Positions 42,499-51,473 of a stretch of DNA of 64,000 nucleotides are shown here, piece after piece. Origin of the DNA: Paraburkholderia oxyphila NBRC 105797 (GTDB taxonomy: Bacteria > Pseudomonadota > Gammaproteobacteria > Burkholderiales > Burkholderiaceae); contig NZ_BAYD01000028.1 in the NCBI RefSeq assembly GCF_000685075.1, forward strand, positions 1 through 64,000, written 5' to 3'. Made by a program: the position numbers and the translations under genes. Below the pieces are notes generated by a model that saw only the letters and a list, made by a program, of their open reading frames with translations, ran no database searches and had not been told where the DNA came from. The first letter of the stretch is position 1, and each line of letters opens with the position of its first letter.

Positions 42499-43185
42499 TC
42501 AGAATAGCGCGGCCTGTTCGTGGTGCGCCGCTTCCCCAGCCGTTGCTTCCTGCGCCGGACCACGCGCATCTGCTTTCGGACGCGCCGGCGCTGCGTAGAC
42601 GGTGCCGCCAGCCTTGAGGCTCCCGACGAGCGCCTTGATCGCATCCAGGGCACTGGCGAAAGCCGTCGGCCGCCCCGGCACAAACCAGCCGGCGTTGTGT
42701 GGCACGGCATCGCTCCTGACGCATCCGAGCTCTGCCGCGAGCACGCCAAGCGCTTCTTCCACCGAGTTGACCATCGGCAACGACGGCGGCGCGGAAAGCA
42801 CCGGCCGCTGAAGCGCGAGCGCTACTGGCGCCGGGGCCCTGGCCGCAAGTTCGTCGTTATCCAGCAATGGGTCGCCGATCGCGGTATCCGGCGGGGTGCC
42901 CGGTCCCACGGGCTCCATCCACTGCATCATCCGCGCAAAGTCAGTGGCGTCCGGAAACCACCGGACGTCAGATCCATCGACGATCGCCTTGCGTGTCCCG
43001 CCTTTGTGGCTGAGCGTGTAGCCGGTGATCTCGTAGCCGCAGCGCTCTATGATGCGCGCCGCTCTTGCGTGTGACACCTGCGTCACCGCGCCGAGCGCAG
43101 GGAGGACGGGCGTAGCATCCTGCATCCCTTCGGCTGCGTCATGCAGTATGGCCTCGCTGGCCTGAGCGGGCGTCGTGTCTTCCAT
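42499..43185 (-). CDS. Hypothetical protein heading small operon
   Basis: A 228-aa protein from ATG 43185. The central segment ITGYTLSHKGGTRKAIVDGSDVRWFPDATDF seems folded; the flanks are Ala/Pro-rich. The C-terminal 30 residues are low-complexity. It overlaps the next gene's start (TGAGTG). Element-type cargo is likely, but no family is recognised. Confidence 0.65.
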   Translation of the reverse strand: MEDTTPAQASEAILHDAAEGMQDATPVLPALGAVTQVSHARAARIIERCGYEITGYTLSHKGGTRKAIVDGSDVRWFPDATDFARMMQWMEPVGPGTPPDTAIGDPLLDNDELAARAPAPVALALQRPVLSAPPSLPMVNSVEEALGVLAAELGCVRSDAVPHNAGWFVPGRPTAFASALDAIKALVGSLKAGGTVYAAPARPKADARGPAQEATAGEAAHHEQAALF

Positions 43186-43511
43186 GGGCTTCCTGGTTAA
43201 ATCGATAATCCTGACTTCAGTCCTGGAGCAAGCGAAGTGGTTCGGGCACGACCACAATCATCGACCGTTCAGCTTCAGGCGATGTCCTGACGGGGCATAC
43301 TTGAAGTCGACCTTGGCCGGCAAGATGAACACGTGGTGCCCCGTCGCAATCGAGAGCTGAAACTAGCGCCCGCCATATCGCTGTTCCCGTATGAATCGGG
43401 CGCGATTTTATGCGCGCCGTGTTCGATATTCAACATGTGTTCGGCATCGACCGGACGGCTCGCGATCTCTGCGGCGCCCTTTGAGCCGCACGAGGCTGCG
43501 AATGTCGCTGG
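43186..43511. other. Intergenic region between opposed transcripts
   Basis: It contains the promoter side of the 43185 gene. No other gene is supported. Confidence 0.4.
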
Positions 43512-44054
43512 TTAATACGGGAGAAGGTGCACCAAGAGCGCAGCTGCTGCGACGAGAGCAAATGGCCAGGATCGCAGGGAAAGCTGCCAGTCCACCCTCG
43601 ACGGCCAGGCTGATGCCAGAATTTGTCCGAGCGACAGCCAGATGAATACGTCCCAGGATGACAACACGAACCCGTTGCGTACGCGCAGCAAGGCGACCAG
43701 CGGAGCGACGACGAAGCCCAACAGCGGAGCCAGGCTCGCCGGTGCCGCATTCCACCACTGCAGGTTCTCGAATTCCACCACGCCGAACACATAGCTTCCG
43801 TCACGCGCGCGGCGCGGCCACAACGAGAGGCGAACCGGCCGCGCACCCACGAAAAAACCGATAAAAAGGTGCAGCAGCTCATGCGCGACCGTTCCCGGGA
43901 AGGCGATCATCGCAAACGCGAAATTGGCACGCCCCCAGCGCACCAGGATCAAGGCCAGCAGGACAGCCGGCGAGAGGTAGGCGAGTACTGGCCTGAGCGG
44001 AACGCTGGCGGGAAACGGCATCATGATTATCAGGGTTGCGCGAAGACCACGCAC
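43512..44054 (-). CDS. Membrane protein with HExxH-like zinc motif
   Basis: A 180-aa protein with about four hydrophobic segments and a HELLH motif in the second (FAFPGTVAHELLHLFIGFFVGA in outline). This is the pattern of small M50/DUF3267-type membrane proteins and suggests a membrane metalloprotease fold. The rest of the active site is not recognised. The start is uncertain: GTG 44054 or ATG 44024 or 44021. Confidence 0.6.
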   Translation of the reverse strand: MRGLRATLIIMMPFPASVPLRPVLAYLSPAVLLALILVRWGRANFAFAMIAFPGTVAHELLHLFIGFFVGARPVRLSLWPRRARDGSYVFGVVEFENLQWWNAAPASLAPLLGFVVAPLVALLRVRNGFVLSSWDVFIWLSLGQILASAWPSRVDWQLSLRSWPFALVAAAALLVHLLPY

Positions 44055-44530
44055 GTTGGAGACACGGGATGCACTGCGGCGCCTTCAGCGCCAGAAGCCA
44101 TGGCAACTGATCTGTCGAGAATCACGGTTTCAGAGCCAGGGTTGAATAGTATGCTATCCCCGACCAGCAACCCGTTGCTTCACGCAGGTCGGAGTGATTA
44201 CGTGCGCCCCTGGTTTCAGCGAATGGAGTCATGAGCCCCATGGCTCCGGCGCTCTTTCGATCATGCTCGCGTCAAATGCTCAGGCACCTCAAGCTTTGCG
44301 CTTTCCGGCGTCACGACCCGCTCGGTGAGAGGTATACCCGAAACCCCTGCAGGACTTCATTTCGCCGCCGCCATGTCCATGCCCGTTCACGCTGTACCAA
44401 TACTTAAAGTGTCTATCACTCTTGTCCAGACGTACATTTTCGGCCCATGGCGCTACTGACGCATCAAAATGCCGACATCGCCTACATCTATAATCAAAAC
44501 GATACCAACGATCGCATGGAGCCCTACTTT
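44055..44530. other. Intergenic region with AT-rich part
   Basis: The segment from about 44450 has several alternative starts for the next gene. No separate gene is supported. Confidence 0.35.
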
Positions 44531-45910
44531 ATGAATCAAGCCCGCGGGCGATATGCGGGATCCCGGGACGGCGGCCAACGCCAACCTCGCCACCAAGGAA
44601 AATCTCCGTCCAATCGGCAGGGAAAGCCGTATGTCAAGGCGCCTCCCCGAGACTCCACGCAGACCGCCTCCATTTTCAAAACACGATCGTTTCAGTTTCT
44701 GGTCGATGCGGTAGGCGCAGAGAATATCGCGATAGCACTTGAATCCAGCATGACGCGCGTGGCCGAACTGATGAAGGGCGAGAGGTTCACGCCCGAGACC
44801 GCCTTTCACATGGAAACCACGCTTGGATTGCCACAGGGATTTTTTGACCAGCCCAATCCTGCACTCGCGGCCGAGACGATCGCTCGGCTGAAGTCACCGC
44901 TCGACTTCATTCAAAGAGACGACGGACCCGACATCGAGTCGGAAGCACTGAAGCCGGCCTCTGCCCTGGACGTCGGCCAACAACCCCTTTTTAAAGACAG
45001 TTTGTCCGAGGAAGCGCAAATGCCAAGAAAAGCAACTGGCGGGTCGCCCAGGGCCGTCAAGAAAAGTCGAAGCCGAACGGGCGAACAGACTCAACCTGAT
45101 GCGCCGCCAAAAGTTTCGCCTTCGAAGGACAAGACGTCTCCTGAATCGACCGAACAGCAAACGCTGGCGCTAAACGATAGCGCCGAGGTAGAAAACATCC
45201 GCCGCGCCAACCTTCACGTTCTCACGAGTCGCAACGGATCGAAAGCAAGACTGGGTGTGGTCATGGCGATGAGTGGATCCAACATGGCCCATCGGCTACA
45301 TGGCAAGAAACGGATGGACAGTGCCGAAGCAAACCGGTTCACGGAGCGACTTGGTTTGCCAACCGGCTGGCTGGACACCCCACGCTCCGAAGCCGAGATT
45401 CCCGAGTCGGTGTCCCATATGCTCGCCCCTGCCCCGCGTGGTCGCGTTTCGGCTCAACAACACGAAGCGCTCGCGACCGTCGCAAACGATGGTGAGCAGG
45501 AGAAGCCCTCCGATGCGAAGGCGCGCACGGGACGCGCGCAGGCGGGCGCCCTCGGCGAATCGGAAAATTCCTCACGTGTTTCGGCGGATGTCGCAGGAGA
45601 GAAAGAGACGATCGTCGTCAGCCCACAGGATCCGGTCAGTGATCTTCCCGGCGACCTTGCCGGTCGCTCACCTGAAGAAAGTCATGGCGAGGCCCCGGCA
45701 GCCATACCGGCCACCCTTGAGTCGTTTCCCGCCGCCGCAATACCGCAGCGAAACCCGCTCCCCTACGCGTGCGTGACCAGCCTGGACAATCTTCACGGTA
45801 TTGAACCGATAGCGGAAGCATTGCTCAAGACGCTGGCAGGTAAAGCACGCACGGGTCGCCTGGACGAATTGAAAGCGCTGGAACTTTTGCAGCAAGCGGT
45901 CTTGTTGTGA
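44531..45910 (+). CDS. Two-repeat HTH-like protein with long disordered linkers
   Basis: About 459 aa; I prefer ATG 44531 (GGAG nine bases upstream), but starts at 44447 and 44516 are possible. Two segments resemble each other. The first, near residue 50, has FLVDAVGAENIAIALESSMTRVAELMKGERFTPETA...LGLPQGFF. The second has LTSRNGSKARLGVVMAMSGSNMAHRLHGKKRMDSAEA...LGLPTGWLD. Both look like lambda-repressor-type HTH domains. Between them and after are Pro/Ser/Glu-rich linkers. The protein may bind DNA at two sites; function unknown. Confidence 0.6.
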   Translation: MNQARGRYAGSRDGGQRQPRHQGKSPSNRQGKPYVKAPPRDSTQTASIFKTRSFQFLVDAVGAENIAIALESSMTRVAELMKGERFTPETAFHMETTLGLPQGFFDQPNPALAAETIARLKSPLDFIQRDDGPDIESEALKPASALDVGQQPLFKDSLSEEAQMPRKATGGSPRAVKKSRSRTGEQTQPDAPPKVSPSKDKTSPESTEQQTLALNDSAEVENIRRANLHVLTSRNGSKARLGVVMAMSGSNMAHRLHGKKRMDSAEANRFTERLGLPTGWLDTPRSEAEIPESVSHMLAPAPRGRVSAQQHEALATVANDGEQEKPSDAKARTGRAQAGALGESENSSRVSADVAGEKETIVVSPQDPVSDLPGDLAGRSPEESHGEAPAAIPATLESFPAAAIPQRNPLPYACVTSLDNLHGIEPIAEALLKTLAGKARTGRLDELKALELLQQAVLL

Positions 45911-45925
45911 GTCGGTGGTAGCGTG

Positions 45926-45972
45926 CCAGGCCCCTTGTGCCATGACGCATCAAGCGCGTCGAGGGGGCCTGG
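45926..45972 (+). terminator. Long-loop hairpin after the two-HTH gene
   Basis: CCAGGCCCC pairs with GGGGCCTGG across a 29-base loop that can itself form CGC...GCG pairs. No T-run. Possible transcript end. Confidence 0.4.
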
Positions 45973-46068
45973 GCCCGGCGCGCGCAAATATCGCCCCGTT
46001 TCAGGTCGACGGTCGAGTGCGGATACCTCCCTGTACCCAGGCGAGGAAGGCGCTGTAGACTTTGCCCG

Positions 46069-46515
46069 ATGAAGGCCCCATTTCTTACCACTCTCGCGTT
46101 AGCCTCCGGCAACACCGCCGCGTGGATCCTTGGCCTGCGCGTCGAAGCCGCGACGCGCTGGCTGCCTGCGTGGTATCGCGTCGACCACTGGGGCGATTCA
46201 ACGCTCGTGGTGCTTGCGACGCTTTCCCTCTACCTCATGAGCCGCGCGCCACTGCGCGAATATTTTGCTCACTGCGTCGCGTTGTTCCTGGTGTGGGAGA
46301 TTCCGACCTTTCTGGATTTCGTCGCAGAGTCACTGGGTCCGCCACTGCCCGAGCAGGTGCATACGAGCGTGGGGCCTTATCTTGGCGGGACCATGCTGGC
46401 CATCACGGCGGCGTCCGTGTTGATCGCTGCGCTCCGTGTCGCTCCGGCGCGTCGAAAACCGCGCACTGGTGGCCGTCGCGCGCCGCCTCGCCAGCGCGCC
46501 CGGCGCTCTAACTAA
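46069..46515 (+). CDS. Small membrane protein, hypothetical
   Basis: A 148-aa protein with three or four hydrophobic segments (LLT-to-GNTAAWILGL, STLVVLATLSLYLMS, FAHCVALFLVWEIPTFLDFV, LAITAASVLIAALRV) and a basic C-terminus. No family recognised. Confidence 0.6.
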   Translation: MKAPFLTTLALASGNTAAWILGLRVEAATRWLPAWYRVDHWGDSTLVVLATLSLYLMSRAPLREYFAHCVALFLVWEIPTFLDFVAESLGPPLPEQVHTSVGPYLGGTMLAITAASVLIAALRVAPARRKPRTGGRRAPPRQRARRSN

Positions 46516-46866
46516 ACCGCGGCTTCCCTGTTGTGGCGGATCGCAACGCAGCCTCATAAAAGCTGCATCGGCGCGGCAGGAACCGCCGTGGGGCCGGGCT
46601 TGCTGTTTCGCATCACGGGGATGTCCGAATGCATCTGCGCGACGTCAAGGCTCGGGGAAGTGAGGATCGGACGCGTCGCAACGTTAGCTGCCCGCGACGG
46701 CATCTGCGAACAGTCTTCGCAACTGAGCATACCTTTCCATTTTGAGCGCTGCCGATTGACCGGCATTCCCGTTGGCGATATACACTGCGTTTCAGCTATG
46801 CCGATTCAGTCGATCTGGTAGTCGATCGGCGTTGTGGCGATCTCGAAGCGAGGGGAAAACTGTCTT
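46516..46866. other. Intergenic region before the 46867 gene
   Basis: Probable promoter region. No gene supported. Confidence 0.35.
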
Positions 46867-47187
46867 ATGGATGACGAACTCTGGAAGAAGATCGGCCTTG
46901 TGGCTGGCAAGCTTGTTCAGCAGGTCATGGAGAATGGCCTGAGTTGGGATGAGGCAGTTGCAGCGTTCGGTCTCGCCGCGAAGGCCAGCGCCGAGTCGGC
47001 AGCGAGCGCTGCGGACGACGGCGATGAAGATTGCGTCGAGTTCGCGCGGCGCCGGCTCGAAGATGCCTTCAACCAGGATGTTCGGGTCATCGTGACGGAA
47101 GCCAGCTCGACGGAGCGTAGCGCAGAGGTTGAAGATAACCCTTTGCTTGCGACTGCACGTCGCCGTCAGACGGCCAGGTTTCACTGA
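46867..47187 (+). CDS. Small uncharacterised protein, paralogue of the 41605 gene
   Basis: A 106-aa protein (MDDELWKKIGLVAGKLVQQV), the same family as 41605-41919 but on the opposite strand. It is acidic in the middle (DDGDEDCVEFARRR). The next gene starts 13 bp after its stop with GTG, suggesting translational coupling. Function unknown. Confidence 0.8.
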   Translation: MDDELWKKIGLVAGKLVQQVMENGLSWDEAVAAFGLAAKASAESAASAADDGDEDCVEFARRRLEDAFNQDVRVIVTEASSTERSAEVEDNPLLATARRRQTARFH

Positions 47188-47200
47188 GCCGGAAGACATC

Positions 47201-47467
47201 GTGACAAAGCCTTACTGCATTGACGTTTCCTCGAGGAGAGATACCGTTTGGGTGACGGCGCACGACGGCTCGTGCGTGGGCCGCTTCAGCAAATGCTTCG
47301 GAATCGATGTGCATCGAACCGCGACCGAGCAGCTGGCCGGAGCAGACCAATGCCTGCGTTGTACTCATGAGCCAGCCGGGGAAGCCGAATGGCGAGAGTT
47401 TTGTGAGGCTGTCCTGCTGCATCACGAGATCGAAGTCCCGTTCGGCACGATCAGTTTTGAAGAATGA
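47201..47467 (+). CDS. Small hypothetical protein coupled to the 46867 gene
   Basis: An 88-aa protein. I chose GTG 47201 (VTKPYCIDVSS) after a GGAAG-like site; the longer frame begins inside the previous gene. It has Cys residues (CLRCTHEP) and ends FEVPFGTISFEE-like. No family recognised. Confidence 0.6.
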   Translation: MTKPYCIDVSSRRDTVWVTAHDGSCVGRFSKCFGIDVHRTATEQLAGADQCLRCTHEPAGEAEWREFCEAVLLHHEIEVPFGTISFEE

Positions 47468-47601
47468 AAAGCGACGCATCCCCGGCGCTCGATCCGGCAC
47501 ACCGCGTTGCATGGAGTTGCCATCGACACCCCGGGTGCGTCGCTCGCCCAGTGCGGCGATCATGAATGGCAACAGGATGGCAATTTGACGGAAGAGCGCG
47601 T

Positions 47602-47949
47602 ATGAGTACGCATGCAAACGCAGACACTTTACTTGCATGGTTTCGTGCACGTCCGGATGCGACGGTTGGCGACATCGTTGCGTCTGGAATGATGAAGTCG
47701 CGCACGGCGTCCGACGCCGTGCAGTATGCGCTTCGTAACGCCGCCCTCGAGCGCCTTGTCCGTGCGAGAACATGCGCAAGGGAACGTGTGCAGTATCGCG
47801 CAACGGGAATCGCGCTTCCCGCTCCCAAAACTGCGGCTGCGAGCGCATCTTTCGACGGTCTGCTGGAAGCATGGGGCATGGCCCTTGAACCGATTCCTCT
47901 TCGGATGACCGAATCACGCAGACACCATATTTCGGATAACGAACAGTAG
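47602..47949 (+). CDS. Small hypothetical protein, winged-helix-like
   Basis: A 115-aa protein from ATG 47602. Its first 60 residues (LLAWFRARPDATVGDIVASGMMKSRTASDAVQYAL) fit a winged-helix DNA-binding start. The C-terminal part is less structured. It lies downstream of the paralogous pair. Confidence 0.55.
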   Translation: MSTHANADTLLAWFRARPDATVGDIVASGMMKSRTASDAVQYALRNAALERLVRARTCARERVQYRATGIALPAPKTAAASASFDGLLEAWGMALEPIPLRMTESRRHHISDNEQ

Positions 47950-48109
47950 AACGACGCGAAACAAACGTCGATGTGGAGCATTCACGGAAGCGGGTGATTT
48001 TGACCGTTAGTTACGTCCAGGCGGCTTGCCACGCGTCGGCCTGACAGGTATCCACGCACCGTAGCGAACCAGGCAGGAGCTGTGCAACTTTGCTCGCAGC
48101 ACCTCCGGT

Positions 48110-48160
48110 TCAGTGGAGTTTGGCCGCCTGACGACGACGCGCGGCTGAAATCCGGGGGTT
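48110..48160 (-). pseudogene. Orphan C-terminal tail of the 41605/46867 family
   Basis: On the minus strand, NPRISAARRRQAAKLH followed by TGA repeats the last 16 residues of the paralogues (NPLLATARRRQTARFH). Upstream of it there is no matching gene body. It shows that a third copy existed here and was deleted. Confidence 0.7.
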
Positions 48161-48180
48161 GTAATGCTTCGACCTCCGCA

Positions 48181-49010
48181 CTACTCGCGTGCGCGCTTCA
48201 ATTTGGCCGACTCTGCCTGATGCCGACGCACCCACTCAGCGAACGCCTCGTCCTCGATGCGGTAGTCGCCGAGCGCGAACCGGGTAGCGATGTGCTGCGT
48301 CTGGAGTCGGCGCAGAGCATGCGCCGCTGTGTTCTTCGTTGCGCGCTTCCCGGTCAGTTCCGCTAAGCGCGCGAGCAACGTCACGACCGCCTGGTCCGCC
48401 GGGTTCATCTCTGTCCATTGCCGGAGAAAGTTCTCGTCCGAAAAGACGGAGGCCCTGGTGTGAGCCAGTGCTGCTTCGTCGCCCTGCACCTGATAGAGCA
48501 TGGAGCGCTCGATGAACCGCTTGAATAACTCCGGCGTGCGATGCAGTTCCTCAAACGCGTGCATGCCCTGTTCCAGCGTCAGCCGGTTTCTGGCCATGCT
48601 GTTCAACAGCTTGATGGTGAAGGCGACCAAGTCCCTGTCGAGCAGTGGAAACGGCTCTAGCGCGGCCCAGTTATAGAACGGCTCGGACGCCCGTGCGAAC
48701 ATCTCGCGCAGCGTGGTCTCCGAGCTGCCCGCGAAAATGACCTTGATGCGGTCCTTACGGATATCGAGCGCCGCGCGCAGCGCGTGCACGAAATCAGTGT
48801 GGTCGGCCTGCGCAAGAACCTGGGCTTCGTGTACGCGAGCGCGGCCGGCAGGAGGTCCCGACGGAGAAACTCGGTTTTCCCCATCCGCCGACGTGCGAAC
48901 AGTCCACGGGCTGACAACAGCTTCAGCTCGAATGCCTGGAGGTAAACGGATGCAAGCTCGGGGCGGGAAAAGTGCCACGGGTCCGGCTGCAAGGTTTCAA
49001 GCGTTATCAT
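48181..49010 (-). pseudogene. AAA-type ATP-binding protein with internal deletion
   Basis: The N-terminal frame from ATG 49010 reads MITLETLQPDPWHFSRPELASVYL... and holds a partial P-loop, FARRRMGKTEFLRRDLLPA. It then jumps, out of frame, into EAQVLAQADHTDFVHALRAALDIRKDRIKVIFAGSS...LREMF, which includes the Walker B side. In relatives known to me the two parts are separated by about 90 residues. A deletion at about 48820-48840 removed them and shifted the frame. The C-terminal half is intact but has no start. Confidence 0.75.
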
Positions 49011-49558
49011 GAAACTTGAGGAGTATCAAATCAGATGATACCGATTCATACCACTGCGGGCTCCCTCCGTAGACTGGCGCGGGTCGGCAAAGCTGTGCGG
49101 CCTCCGTCAGCGGAGTGCTAAAACGCAAGTTCCATTGCAGCGACGGGCGGCGGCTAGCCAGTCACCTCACATCCCGCCCATCATGCACCAGCAAGAGTCA
49201 TGGAGCCAAAATGTCAGGCCGCACGCCGCAGTATCGCCCGTGACAGAAACCAGCGAAGGCGTCCGGCGTACCAGACTTGTCGAACACAGGGACACAAAGA
49301 AGCAGGACTCGCTTGAGTAACACCGACCTGTATCTGTGGCGAGCAGCAGAAACAGGACTACCAATGGCATATAATCTATCCTGTTAGAGAAGCCTTTTCT
49401 TCTGCTTCCGTCGAGAAGACGGACTTCCATCAAGCCATCAATTGAATGGGAGTCCTTTTTCCCGGAGCAACGCGCCGTGTCCCCAGCTATTACGATATGA
49501 GGGAATTGAAATCCCATGGAAAAGACGCTGGGTGATAACGAGCTATTCTGGTGGCATA
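49011..49558. other. Intergenic region
   Basis: No gene is supported. Short ORFs lack motifs and starts. Confidence 0.35.
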
Positions 49559-49587
49559 CGCCTTGCATTAATTGGCAATGCAAGGCG
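49559..49587. repeat. 11-bp perfect inverted repeat before the H-NS-like gene
   Basis: CGCCTTGCATT and AATGCAAGGCG flank the 7-base loop AATTGGC, ending 16 bp before the next ATG. It could be an autoregulatory binding site or an mRNA hairpin affecting the ribosome site. Confidence 0.75.
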
Positions 49588-49603
49588 CGCGGAGCATATC
49601 TGG

Positions 49604-49927
49604 ATGGACGAGAGAAAGCGTGAAAGCATCGTCGCCTACCTGCGGCGACGGATGGCCGAATTCGGAATCAGGCCGGAAGACATTGCCGTCTCCATCGCAG
49701 CTGACCAGGAGCGGCTGCGAACAGCGCGATACCGCGATGCCTTTGGCCACACATGGGATGGGAAAGGTGCTGCGCCTCAATGGGTGGCGCAAGCCATCAG
49801 TGCCGGGCAGTCGCTCGAGCATTTTGCAATCAGCAAAGCGCCGGAACCGGGGGCAGACAAGCGCCCCGGCGTTGACTGGCGCGACGACCCGTTTGCTGGA
49901 ACCAGACTGGCGAGAAGAACCGCCTGA
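49604..49927 (+). CDS. H-NS-family protein, second copy
   Basis: A 107-aa protein. RYRDAFGHTWDGKGAAPQWVAQAISAGQSLEHF is the H-NS C-terminal DNA-binding motif, in a variant where GHTWDGKG replaces GATWSGKG. The N-terminal part is a short coiled coil (MDERKRESIVAYLRRRMAEFGI). The last 20 residues are an extra tail. The ATG follows GGAG by nine bases. Confidence 0.82.
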   Translation: MDERKRESIVAYLRRRMAEFGIRPEDIAVSIAADQERLRTARYRDAFGHTWDGKGAAPQWVAQAISAGQSLEHFAISKAPEPGADKRPGVDWRDDPFAGTRLARRTA

Positions 49928-50112
49928 GATTCATCAGACATCGAGCATAAGTACCGTTCCCCGGTATCAATAAAACGCGCTACGGCTGCTGTTCGATTAA
50001 ACGGCCAACGTATTTTCGTCTGAGCGGCGCCCCCTTCGGCCAGCGCAACATTGTCGATGGACGTTGCCTGATTCAGATATCGATGGGCTCCGACTGTCGA
50101 GCGGAGAGCCCG

Positions 50113-50397
50113 TCAGGGATTGCCAGTAAAGGCGCGGGCCGCGTACCGCCAGGACGAAACAATGGAACCTCGGCGCGACCTGCCCTCAATGAGGCCGCGG
50201 CGCTCGGCCTCACGGAATGCCGCATTGATGGTGTTGAGATGAAACCCGAGATCGTCGGCGATATCCCGCTGCGTCGGCAGCCTGTCACCGGGCAGGAAGA
50301 TTCCGGCGCGGATGGCCTGTTCGATCTGGTCCGCGATGGCGAAATAGATTTTCCCGCGAATACCGCGCGAAGTCCGGACACCATCACTGTAAATCAC
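50113..50397 (-). CDS. GntR-type HTH-only regulator
   Basis: A 94-aa protein: a winged HTH of the GntR family (IYFAIADQIEQAIRAGIFLPGDRLPTQRDIADDL, then NTINAAFREAERRGLI) and no ligand or aminotransferase domain. The likely start is GTG 50397, which overlaps the preceding gene by 14 bp. It may be a complete small regulator of the element, or a truncated MocR-type protein. Confidence 0.75.
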   Translation of the reverse strand: MIYSDGVRTSRGIRGKIYFAIADQIEQAIRAGIFLPGDRLPTQRDIADDLGFHLNTINAAFREAERRGLIEGRSRRGSIVSSWRYAARAFTGNP

Positions 50398-50584
50398 GTT
50401 TGTGCACCACCAGGGTGTCACTCGCGCGCGGCTGTATAGCGGTTGCCTGACACATCATCGCCGCGCATCCTGCACCGGTGCTGCACAGTTCATGAAGCGT
50501 CCTTTCCTGGCACGGCTCAGGCAGGGTCTTCAGCTGCTCTCGCGGCGTTATCGAGCCTGGCTGCGCTGCAGGACGTTCGCTCAT
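50384..50584 (-). CDS. Small hypothetical protein with structured leader
   Basis: A 66-aa protein. ATG 50584 follows CAGGGAGAAAAA. It reads MSERPAAQPGSITPREQLKTL and has four Cys. It overlaps the GntR-type gene. The leader before it has a GCGCTCCC-TGC-GGGAGCGC hairpin. Function unknown. Confidence 0.65.
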   Translation of the reverse strand: MSERPAAQPGSITPREQLKTLPEPCQERTLHELCSTGAGCAAMMCQATAIQPRASDTLVVHKRDLQ

Positions 50585-50601
50585 GTTTTTCTCCCTGAAA
50601 T

Positions 50602-50640
50602 GCAGGAAGCGCTCCCGCAGGGAGCGCCCCCCGCGGGGTT
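50602..50640 (-). promoter_or_regulatory. Hairpin leader of the 50384 gene
   Basis: Minus strand: GCGCTCCC-TGC-GGGAGCGC is an 8-bp stem with a 3-base loop, just before the GGGAG ribosome site. A second GC-rich run lies upstream. Confidence 0.55.
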
Positions 50641-50715
50641 GGAGATGCACAGGGAAGTGACGGAGCTGCTTCCCTGGAATTAAAGACTGGACCTCAGGCA
50701 ACGCGATCAGGTATG

Positions 50716-50979
50716 CTAGGGGTGATAGATATACTCGCGGTCATCTATTCGGGGGCGCCCAAGCAGGCGCCTTGCTACTGATTCGATTTCGCAATCGCTG
50801 AGGTCGAGGTTCAGCGCAGTAGCCCCTTCCAGTGCCAGTTCGATCACCGAGTCGTCATCGACGCCAAATCCGTATTTGCGCGCTGCAGTCCTTATCAAAC
50901 CGACCACGGCGCCAACCACTTCGACGCGAACACCCGGGAGATTTAGCGCCCGCTCCCTCTGTTTGCGTTTGCGCTTCAT
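50716..50979 (-). CDS. Small hypothetical protein coupled to the 50976 gene
   Basis: An 87-aa protein from ATG 50979, overlapping the TGA of the upstream gene (ATGA). It is basic at first (MKRKRKQRERALNL) and then helical (GAVVGLIRTAARKYGF). No family recognised. Confidence 0.6.
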   Translation of the reverse strand: MKRKRKQRERALNLPGVRVEVVGAVVGLIRTAARKYGFGVDDDSVIELALEGATALNLDLSDCEIESVARRLLGRPRIDDREYIYHP

Positions 50980-51137
50980 GCGAACACCGCCGACCCTGGG
51001 GGCACGACATTGCGCCAACCGACTCTGCCGTTGGGCGAAAAACCTGTCCCCACGGCCGACGCATCGGCATACACCATCGGGCAGGCGACGGACACCATGG
51101 TGGTCGCCGCCCTCGCAACCAGAATCTGCCTTTTCAT
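50976..51137 (-). CDS. Small exported peptide
   Basis: A 53-aa protein from ATG 51137 with AAGGAAA upstream. The first 24 residues look like a signal peptide (MKRQILVARAATTMVSVACPMVYA). The mature part would be under 30 residues. Its stop overlaps the next start. Confidence 0.55.
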   Translation of the reverse strand: MKRQILVARAATTMVSVACPMVYADASAVGTGFSPNGRVGWRNVVPPGSAVFA

Positions 51138-51224
51138 AAAGTTTCCTTTGTATGCATCTACGGCCAAAGCCCCCGCCTCATTGAGACACAGGAGCCTTTG
51201 ATATGGATAACGCGCTTCGTGGCG

Positions 51225-51425
51225 TCAGAAGCAGGACTTCGGGTGACGCACCGGATCCACCAGCACGCGTCCGTCATCGCAGATACGGAAATCACCCTGC
51301 TTGCCCTTCGGCGAATGGACGACGATCAGCGACGGGTTGGGCCGTGGGTGGACCTGGGCGTGGCTGCACGGGCCGGGGAGCGCGGCACCGGTCGTTACGG
51401 CGAGCAGCATCAAAGAATTCATCAT
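51225..51425 (-). CDS. Small exported hypothetical protein
   Basis: A 66-aa protein (ATG 51425 or 51422) with a hydrophobic start MMNSLMLLAVTTGAALPGPCSHA that resembles a signal peptide, possibly of a lipoprotein. The rest has a KGKQGDFRICDDGRVLVDP segment. It follows an intrinsic terminator, so it has its own promoter. No function known. Confidence 0.55.
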   Translation of the reverse strand: MMNSLMLLAVTTGAALPGPCSHAQVHPRPNPSLIVVHSPKGKQGDFRICDDGRVLVDPVRHPKSCF

Positions 51426-51438
51426 GTTTGGAGTCCAG

Positions 51439-51462
51439 AAAAAATGCCCCTCCTTAAGGGGC
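51439..51462 (-). terminator. Intrinsic terminator after the 51474 gene
   Basis: On the minus strand GCCCCT-TAAGG-AGGGGC is followed by ATTTTTT. It lies between the 51474 and 51225 genes. Confidence 0.85.
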
Positions 51463-51473
51463 GTCACAAAGGG

